From: Sphingomonas sp. UBA1000
GTDB taxonomy: Bacteria; Pseudomonadota; Alphaproteobacteria; Sphingomonadales; Sphingomonadaceae
Reading direction: 5' to 3'
DNA: 10,155 nucleotides
Assembly: GCA_002291855.1 (NCBI GenBank)
Contig: DBAW01000027.1
Coordinates: 1 to 10,155 of the forward strand
The position numbers and the translations under genes are program-made. Positions 6,070 through 10,155 of the stretch are shown in pieces. Under the pieces are notes generated by a model. The model saw nothing but the letters and a program-made list of their open reading frames with translations, searched no databases and had not been told where the DNA came from. The number at the start of each line of letters is the position of its first letter. Position 1 is the stretch's first letter.

Positions 6070-6738
6070 TCAGCCCGCCCCGGCCGGGGCGAACGCGCCG
6101 AAGCGTGCGGGCAGCGGCGCTGCGACGTCGATCGCGGGCTTGGTGCGGCGCGGCATCACCAGCCGGCTGGCATGGAGCAGCAGCGGCACATCGCCGCCAG
6201 CATCATCGGTGGGGCCATAGGTCGGATCGCCGATAATCGGCAGGCCAAGGCCGCTTGCGGCATGGACACGCAGCTGGTGCGTGCGCCCCGTCTTCGGCTC
6301 GAACCGGACGAGGGCGCGCCCGCCAATCACCCGTTCGACCTGCCAGTGGGTGACCGCCGGCTTGCCCTTGCGCGCCGGGATGATGCGCCAGCCGCCCGAT
6401 GCGCTCGACACCTTGGACAGCGAGAGGTCGATCACGCCGGACTCGTCCTCCGGCACGCCGGCCAGCACCGCATGATAGGTCTTGGCGACCGTGCCTTCGG
6501 CAAAGCTGGCCGAAAACCGCCGGTGCGCGCCATGATTGCGCGCAAGCAGCAGGCAGCCCGAGGTGTCGCGGTCGAGCCGGTGGACCAGCCCCGGCGGCCG
6601 CGCAAAGCCGAAGCGCAGGCTGTCGGCCAGATCGGCCAGTGCCGGCGTGCCGTCGCGCGGGCGATCGACCGGCAGGCCCGAAGGCTTGTCGATCACCAGC
6701 GCTTCGGCGTCGATATAGAGGATGCGATCATCGAGCAT
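6070..6738 (-). CDS. RluA-family RNA pseudouridine synthase
   Basis: A 222-residue enzyme that isomerises uridine to pseudouridine in RNA. The family signature GLVHRLDRDTSGCLLLARN is at about 50-68, with the catalytic Asp at D56 (HRLD). Other expected motifs are VIDKPSGLPVDRP near 16-27, AKTYHAVLAG, and the KTGRTHQLRVHAASGLGLPIIGDPTYG block, with HASRL towards the end. There is no N-terminal S4 RNA-binding domain, and the length is that of E. coli RluA (219), which modifies 23S rRNA U746 and tRNA U32. RluA-like specificity is plausible but not shown, so no symbol is given. ATG 6738 follows GGGAG at 5-nt spacing. arfB starts 4 nt after its stop. Confidence 0.92.
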   Translation of the reverse strand: MLDDRILYIDAEALVIDKPSGLPVDRPRDGTPALADLADSLRFGFARPPGLVHRLDRDTSGCLLLARNHGAHRRFSASFAEGTVAKTYHAVLAGVPEDESGVIDLSLSKVSSASGGWRIIPARKGKPAVTHWQVERVIGGRALVRFEPKTGRTHQLRVHAASGLGLPIIGDPTYGPTDDAGGDVPLLLHASRLVMPRRTKPAIDVAAPLPARFGAFAPAGAG

Positions 6739-6752
6739 CCCCGCTCCCTACC

Positions 6753-6778
6753 CCCTCTCCCGGAGGACCGGGAGAGGG
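6753..6778. repeat. Perfect 11-bp-stem palindrome between wrbA and the pseudouridine synthase gene
   Basis: CCCTCTCCCGG (6753-6763), a 4-nt AGGA loop, and CCGGGAGAGGG (6768-6778) form a perfect hairpin in the 56-bp gap. It lies 16 bp past the wrbA stop and 14 bp ahead of the synthase start. No T run follows on the minus strand. Its purine/pyrimidine bias resembles dispersed intergenic palindromes of GC-rich proteobacterial genomes; membership of such a family is inference. Confidence 0.6.
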
Positions 6779-6794
6779 AAATGCAGACAGACCG

Positions 6795-7394
6795 TCAGTT
6801 GGCGAGCCGGGCGGCGGTGCGCGCCGCGCGGGCGCCCAGATACCGCGCACCGGCCAGATCGGCCTCGCTCGGCTGGCGTTCGCCCTGCCCGCCGGCGATC
6901 GTCGTCGCGCCATAGGGCGCGCCGCCGCGCACTTCGTCATGGCCCAGCTGGCCCTGATAGCCATAGTCCAGGCCGACAATGGTCATGCCGAAATGCAGCA
7001 GGTTGGTCAGGATCGAGAACAAGGTCGTCTCGTTCCCGCCATGCTGGCTGGCCGATGAGGTGAAGGCCGCGCCGACCTTGCCGTTCAGCGCGCCGCGCGC
7101 CCACAGGCCGCCCGCCTTGTCGAGGAACGCCGCCAGCTGCGACGGCATGCGGCCGAACCGGGTCGGCGCGCCGACGACGATGGCGTCATAATCGGCCAGC
7201 GCATCGACGCTTGCGATCTCGGCATGGGCCGGGGTCTGGAAATGGGCGGCGGCGGCGATTTCGGCCGGCACCGTTTCCGGCACCCGCGCAATCGTCACCT
7301 CGGCCCCTTCGGCGCGTGCGCCTTCGGCCACGGCCTCGGCCATCGCTTCGACATGGCCGTAGGAGGAATAATAAAGCACCAGCAGCTTCGTCAT
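6795..7394 (-). CDS. wrbA: NAD(P)H:quinone oxidoreductase WrbA (flavodoxin-like)
   Basis: A 199-residue FMN enzyme (E. coli WrbA has 198) that reduces quinones by two electrons, avoiding semiquinone radicals. The FMN phosphate loop is YYSSYGHVEAMA (about 8-19). PTRFGRMPSQ (77-86) and TSSASQHGGNETT (112-124) contact the isoalloxazine ring. LLHFGMTIVGLDYGY and GGAPYGATTIAG are typical of WrbA and absent from ordinary flavodoxins. Two in-frame ATGs exist (7400 and 7394). AGGGAG lies 1 nt before the first and 7 nt before the second, so MTKLLVLYYS at 7394 is chosen, which also gives the family length. It follows the pirin gene after 47 bp, very likely in one transcript controlled by the divergent LysR regulator. 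Confidence 0.95.
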   Translation of the reverse strand: MTKLLVLYYSSYGHVEAMAEAVAEGARAEGAEVTIARVPETVPAEIAAAAHFQTPAHAEIASVDALADYDAIVVGAPTRFGRMPSQLAAFLDKAGGLWARGALNGKVGAAFTSSASQHGGNETTLFSILTNLLHFGMTIVGLDYGYQGQLGHDEVRGGAPYGATTIAGGQGERQPSEADLAGARYLGARAARTAARLAN

Positions 7395-7441
7395 CGACAT
7401 GCTCCCTTGATCAACGGGTCAGCGGATCTGCGGACCCGGCA

Positions 7442-8146
7442 TTATTCGGAATCGACCATCACCAGCTCGGCATCGGCGCGGGCGGTGATGCGGAACCGGC
7501 CGCCGCCCGACAGCGCGCCACCATCGCGCGCCGCCAACAGCGTGCCATCGACCTCGACCTCGCCGGTCGCGGGCACCAGATAGCCGTGCCGCCCCTCGCC
7601 CAGCTCGTAATCGATGCTCTCGCCCGCCTTGAGCGTCGCGCCCAGCACCCGGGCATCGGCGCGGATCGGCAGCGCACCGGCCGCGATCTCGTCGTCAAAG
7701 CCGCTTGCCAGCGTCACGAACCGGCCCGACCGGTCGCCCTTGGGAAAAGGCTTCGCGCCCCAGCCGGGCGTGCCGCCCAGCCGCTTCGGCTCGATCCAGA
7801 TCTGGAAGATGCGCGTCACTTCGGGTTCGAGATTATATTCGGCATGGCGCACGCCGCTGCCCGCGCTCATCACCTGCACATCGCCCGCTTCGGTGCGGCC
7901 GACATTGCCCATCGAATCCTGATGGGTGATCGCGCCCGCGCGGACATAGGTAATGATTTCCATATTCTGGTGCGGATGCGGCGGAAATCCGCTGTTGGGC
8001 GCGATTTCATCGTCATTCCACACCCGGAGCGCACCCCAGCTGACCCGCGCCGGATCGTAATAATTGGCGAAGGAAAAATGGTGCCGGGCCTTCAGCCAGC
8101 CATGATCGGCATGGCCCAAAGTCGCAAAAGCTCGTTTCTCGATCAT
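7442..8146 (-). CDS. Pirin-family bicupin protein (YhhW-like, possible quercetin 2,3-dioxygenase)
   Basis: A 234-residue pirin (E. coli YhhW has 231). The N-terminal cupin carries the metal site in GFPPHPHQNMEIITYV (H57 and H59) and GSGVRHAEYN (H101 and E103), the ligand set of human pirin and YhhW. MIEKRAFATLGHADHGWLKARHHFSF and a second, metal-free cupin (about 140-234) complete the fold. Some relatives open quercetin in vitro; the natural bacterial substrate is unclear, so an oxygenase role is only possible. ATG 8146 follows GGGAGA at 7-nt spacing; a start nine codons upstream would lack this. It is divergent from a LysR gene and leads the pirin-wrbA pair, a setting that suggests a response to quinones, electrophiles or aromatic compounds. 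Confidence 0.92.
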   Translation of the reverse strand: MIEKRAFATLGHADHGWLKARHHFSFANYYDPARVSWGALRVWNDDEIAPNSGFPPHPHQNMEIITYVRAGAITHQDSMGNVGRTEAGDVQVMSAGSGVRHAEYNLEPEVTRIFQIWIEPKRLGGTPGWGAKPFPKGDRSGRFVTLASGFDDEIAAGALPIRADARVLGATLKAGESIDYELGEGRHGYLVPATGEVEVDGTLLAARDGGALSGGGRFRITARADAELVMVDSE

Positions 8147-8192
8147 CGACAGTCTCCCGTCTTGCACCATCACCAGATAGCGCGCAGGATCA

Positions 8193-8229
8193 TTCCGAAA
8201 AGAGAAACGTCGGAAACCTATCGTTTCCG
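8193..8229. promoter_or_regulatory. Candidate LysR operator between the pirin and LysR genes
   Basis: CGGAAAC-N5-GTTTCCG (8211-8217 and 8223-8229) is a perfect 7-bp inverted repeat. Overlapping half-sites repeat the same words: GAAACG (8204-8209) pairs with CGTTTC (8222-8227), and TTCCG (8193-8197) with CGGAA (8211-8215). This AT-richer patch lies in the 105-bp gap between the divergent genes, where LysR-type regulators normally bind to control themselves and the neighbour. The repeats are seen directly; binding is inferred. Confidence 0.58.
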
Positions 8230-8251
8230 TTCAGGAGCCAATCGACCCATT

Positions 8252-9148
8252 ATGCGCCTGCCCGATTTCGAAGCCTGGGCGATTTTCGCCCATGTCGTCG
8301 ACCACCGCTCCTTCACCGGCGCGGCGCGCGCGCTCGGCCTGTCCAAGGCGACGGTATCGAAAGCGGTGTCGCGGCTGGAGGAGCGGCTGGGGGCCAGCCT
8401 GTTCCACCGCACCTCGCGCACCCTGTCGCTGACCGAGACCGGCCGGGCGCTCGCCCCGCGCGCCGCACGCATCCTGGCCGAGGGGCAATGCGCGGAGGAA
8501 GATGCCGCCGATGCCGCGCTCAGCCCGCGCGGGCTCGTCCGGCTGGCAGCACCCATGACCTTCGGGCTTGAACGCATCGCCCCCGCCCTGCCCGACTTCT
8601 TTGCCCGCTATCCCGATGTGACCGTCGACCTGCATCTGGACGACCGGGCGGTCGATCTGGTCGAACAGGGGTTCGACGTCGCGCTGCGCATCGCCCAGCT
8701 GCCCGACAGTTCGCTGCGCGCGCGCCGGCTGGCCCCGATCGCGCGCCACACGGTTGCCGCCCCGGCCTATCTGGCGCGGCACGGCCGGCCGACGCACCCG
8801 GCGCAACTCGCCGACCATCGCTGCTTGTCCTACACCAACCTGCCGACCGATGTCTGGCGCTATGCCGGGGCGGATGGCAGCGAGATCGCGGTCCGCCCCC
8901 AGGGCCCGCTGCTCGCCAATAGCGGCGAGGCGCTGCTGCACAGCGTGCGGGCCGGGCTGGGCATCGCGGTGCTGCCCGATTTCATCATCGACGCCGATCT
9001 GGCCGCCGGGCGGCTGGAAGCGATCCTGACCGAATGGCGCTGGCCGCCGATTGCGCTGCATCTGGTGACGCCGCCCGGCACGCTGCGCCCGGCGCGGGTG
9101 ACGGCACTGATCGACTTTCTTGCCGCGCGTTTTTCGGCCAAGACCTGA
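8252..9148 (+). CDS. LysR-type transcriptional regulator (CrgA/AaeR-like)
   Basis: A 298-residue regulator. The N-terminal winged helix-turn-helix is clear: LPDFEAWAIFAHVVDHRSFTGAARALGLSKATVSKAVSRLEERLGASLFHRTSRTLSLTETG over about 3-65. The C-terminal periplasmic-binding-protein-like effector domain starts near 90 (GLVRLAAPMTFGLERIAPALPDFFARYPDV) and includes LVEQGFDVALRI and SVRAGLGIAVLPDFI, typical of the CrgA-like subgroup. The effector is unknown; divergence from pirin-wrbA suggests a quinone-like or electrophilic signal. ATG 8252 is the only good start. AGGAG at about 8233-8237 is rather far away (14 nt), so translation may be weak or the true signal cryptic. The Nudix gene starts 3 nt after its stop, suggesting co-expression. 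Confidence 0.93.
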   Translation: MRLPDFEAWAIFAHVVDHRSFTGAARALGLSKATVSKAVSRLEERLGASLFHRTSRTLSLTETGRALAPRAARILAEGQCAEEDAADAALSPRGLVRLAAPMTFGLERIAPALPDFFARYPDVTVDLHLDDRAVDLVEQGFDVALRIAQLPDSSLRARRLAPIARHTVAAPAYLARHGRPTHPAQLADHRCLSYTNLPTDVWRYAGADGSEIAVRPQGPLLANSGEALLHSVRAGLGIAVLPDFIIDADLAAGRLEAILTEWRWPPIALHLVTPPGTLRPARVTALIDFLAARFSAKT

Positions 9149-9151
9149 TCC

Positions 9152-9817
9152 ATGTCAGATGCCATTCCCGCCGCCACGCTCGTCCTGTTCCGCCCCGCCG
9201 CCAATGGCCCGCCCGAACTACTGATGGTCGAACGCGGCGCGATCATGGCCTTTGCCGCCGGCGCGCTGGTGTTTCCGGGTGGGCGCATAGATGACGAGGA
9301 CCGGGTGGAGGCGGCGCTGCCCGCGCTGGGGCTGGGGGCGCTCGATCCCGACGATGCAGCGGCGCGGATCGCGGCGCTGCGCGAAACGCGCGAGGAAACG
9401 GGCAGCGATTATGGGCTGACGCCCGCCGACCTCACGCCCTTTGCGCGCTGGCGGCCCAACTTCAAGGAAAGCCGGACGTTCGACACCCGTTTCTACATCG
9501 CCCCGGTGCCGGCCGATGCGCCCGATCCGGTCGCCGACGGGACAGAGAATGTCCGCGCCTTCTGGGCGAGCGCTGCGGCGGTGCTCGCCATGGCGGCGCG
9601 CGGCGAGGCGCAGCTGATCTTCCCCACTAGGCGCAATCTGGAACGGCTGGCGCTGTTCGACAGCTTCGAGGATGCGCGCGACCATGCACTCGTTCATCCA
9701 GTCGATCTGATCACGCCCTGGATCGAGGAACGCGACGGGGCCGCGCATCTGTGCATCCCCGACGGGCTTGGCTATCCGGTCACGGCCGAACCGTTCGCCG
9801 ACGTCAGGCGCGGCTGA
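9152..9817 (+). CDS. Nudix hydrolase (NUDT19-like, with an insertion in the Nudix box)
   Basis: A 221-residue Nudix protein that should cleave a nucleoside-diphosphate-linked compound using Mg2+ or Mn2+. The metal-binding core RETREETG is at 77-84 (AALRETREETGSDYG). The N-terminal glycine part is FPGGRIDDED (41-50), giving a Nudix box with about 25 extra residues between the GG and the REXXEE core. That layout, and a body longer than the minimal 130-150 residues, recalls NUDT19/RP2p-type enzymes, some of which hydrolyse CoA or acyl-CoA. The substrate here is unknown. FNxKES-like FKESRTFDTRFYIA and LIFPTRRNLERLA in the C-terminal half support that subgroup. It sits 3 nt after the LysR stop without a clear ribosome binding site, so it is probably coupled. 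It converges with the next gene. Confidence 0.88.
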   Translation: MSDAIPAATLVLFRPAANGPPELLMVERGAIMAFAAGALVFPGGRIDDEDRVEAALPALGLGALDPDDAAARIAALRETREETGSDYGLTPADLTPFARWRPNFKESRTFDTRFYIAPVPADAPDPVADGTENVRAFWASAAAVLAMAARGEAQLIFPTRRNLERLALFDSFEDARDHALVHPVDLITPWIEERDGAAHLCIPDGLGYPVTAEPFADVRRG

Positions 9818-9826
9818 GGCGCAGGA

Positions 9827-10155
9827 TCAGGCCGCGCGGGCAGCGCTCGCCATCAGCAGGCCGGGGGCGAAAAACGGCGCGATATCGGCGGCAACCCCCG
9901 GATCGCGCGCCAGCAGCACGCCATGCCCCGGCCCGGCCGGACAAAACGGGCTGCCATCGAGACGGCGGGCGACGCCGCCCGCCTCCTCAAGGATCAGCGC
10001 GCCGGCGGCATGGTCCCAGACCAAAGTGCGCCAATAGACCGCATAATCGAGCGTTCCCGCCGCGATCAGCGGATATTCGGCCCCCGCGCAGCGGCGGCTG
10101 GGCCGGGGCGCGCCCCAGCGCGCGGCGAGCGCGGCAATCGCGCCCTCGGCCGCTG
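9827..10155 (-). CDS. Inositol monophosphatase family enzyme, C-terminal part (cut by window edge)
   Basis: About 108 C-terminal residues are present; the start lies beyond 10155. The visible part shows SRRCAGAEYPLIAAGTLDYAVYWR followed by TLVWDHAAGALILEEAGGVARRLDG. The WDHAAG motif contributes a metal-binding Asp, and the EEAGG that follows is standard in this family of Mg2+-dependent, Li+-sensitive phosphatases. The family includes inositol monophosphatase, histidinol phosphatase HisN and the bisphosphate nucleotidase CysQ. The catalytic N-terminal motifs (DPLDGT and the upstream Glu) would lie outside the window, so the substrate cannot be assigned. The stop codon is 9 bp from the convergent Nudix stop; no obvious terminator hairpin with a T run separates them. 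Confidence 0.86.
   Translation of the reverse strand, partial: AAEGAIAALAARWGAPRPSRRCAGAEYPLIAAGTLDYAVYWRTLVWDHAAGALILEEAGGVARRLDGSPFCPAGPGHGVLLARDPGVAADIAPFFAPGLLMASAARAA

Noticed and set aside
7415..7438. CGGGTC and GACCCG arms (12-nt loop) between the pirin gene and wrbA
   Set aside because: Short stem, large loop and no T run. It could be chance in GC-rich DNA, and the genes are most likely co-transcribed.
8203..8230. EcfG promoter in the pirin/LysR gap (GGAAA...CGTT on the minus strand)
   Set aside because: The -35 word is GGAAA rather than GGAAC and the spacer is about 14 nt, outside the accepted range. The inverted-repeat operator explains the words better.
7211..8251. Plus-strand open frame running from within wrbA through the pirin gene into the LysR frame
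   Set aside because: The part before 8252 is antisense to pirin and wrbA and has no domain character. Only the segment from ATG 8252 reads as a LysR regulator.
1..10155. Mobile element, phage, CRISPR, toxin-antitoxin, tRNA or other non-coding RNA gene
   Set aside because: No transposase, integrase, spacer array, tRNA-like cloverleaf or small paired toxin genes were recognised. Gaps are short and the gene content is typical chromosomal core.

Overview
This is a GC-rich, gene-dense stretch of bacterial chromosome with gaps of at most about 130 bp. The pyruvate dehydrogenase E2 type, an EcfG-like promoter (GGAAC-N17-CGTT), the DUF4142 lipoprotein and the codon use suggest an alphaproteobacterium, most likely a sphingomonad. 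The taxonomy is inferred from gene content and style, not from a marker gene.

Layout, left to right. Positions 1-442 (-) hold the N-terminal part of an exported metal-dependent amidohydrolase, cut by the window edge. Positions 529-1161 (-) encode a DUF4142 lipoprotein with a likely general-stress promoter. Positions 1291-4496 (-) are a 2-oxoacid dehydrogenase cluster read E2 (pdhC), then a YciA-type acyl-CoA thioesterase, then E3 (lpdA), ending in a probable intrinsic terminator. A 124-bp divergent intergenic region separates pdhC from a universal stress protein gene at 4621-5076 (+). Positions 5089-6738 (-) carry, in transcription order, an RluA-family pseudouridine synthase, the ribosome-rescue hydrolase ArfB, and free methionine-(R)-sulfoxide reductase (msrC). 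Positions 6795-8146 (-) carry a pirin-family protein followed by the quinone reductase WrbA. These face a divergent LysR regulator (8252-9148, +) across a 105-bp region with a clear inverted repeat. A Nudix hydrolase (9152-9817, +) starts 3 nt after the LysR stop. The C-terminal part of an inositol-monophosphatase-family enzyme (9827-10155, -) converges on it and leaves the window.

The genes fall into three groups. One is central carbon metabolism: oxidative decarboxylation to acetyl-CoA, with a thioesterase that could adjust the acyl-CoA/CoA balance. One is translation upkeep: RluA and ArfB. The largest is stress and redox defence: DUF4142, USP, MsrC, pirin/WrbA under a LysR regulator, and Nudix clean-up.

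I see no mobile element, CRISPR array, tRNA, rRNA, phage gene or toxin-antitoxin pair. I do not see an undescribed multi-gene system. The points worth a second look are small: the EcfG-type promoter, the thioesterase inside the E2-E3 cluster with a double hairpin ahead of lpdA, the LysR/pirin inverted repeat, and an 11-bp-stem palindrome between wrbA and the pseudouridine synthase gene.
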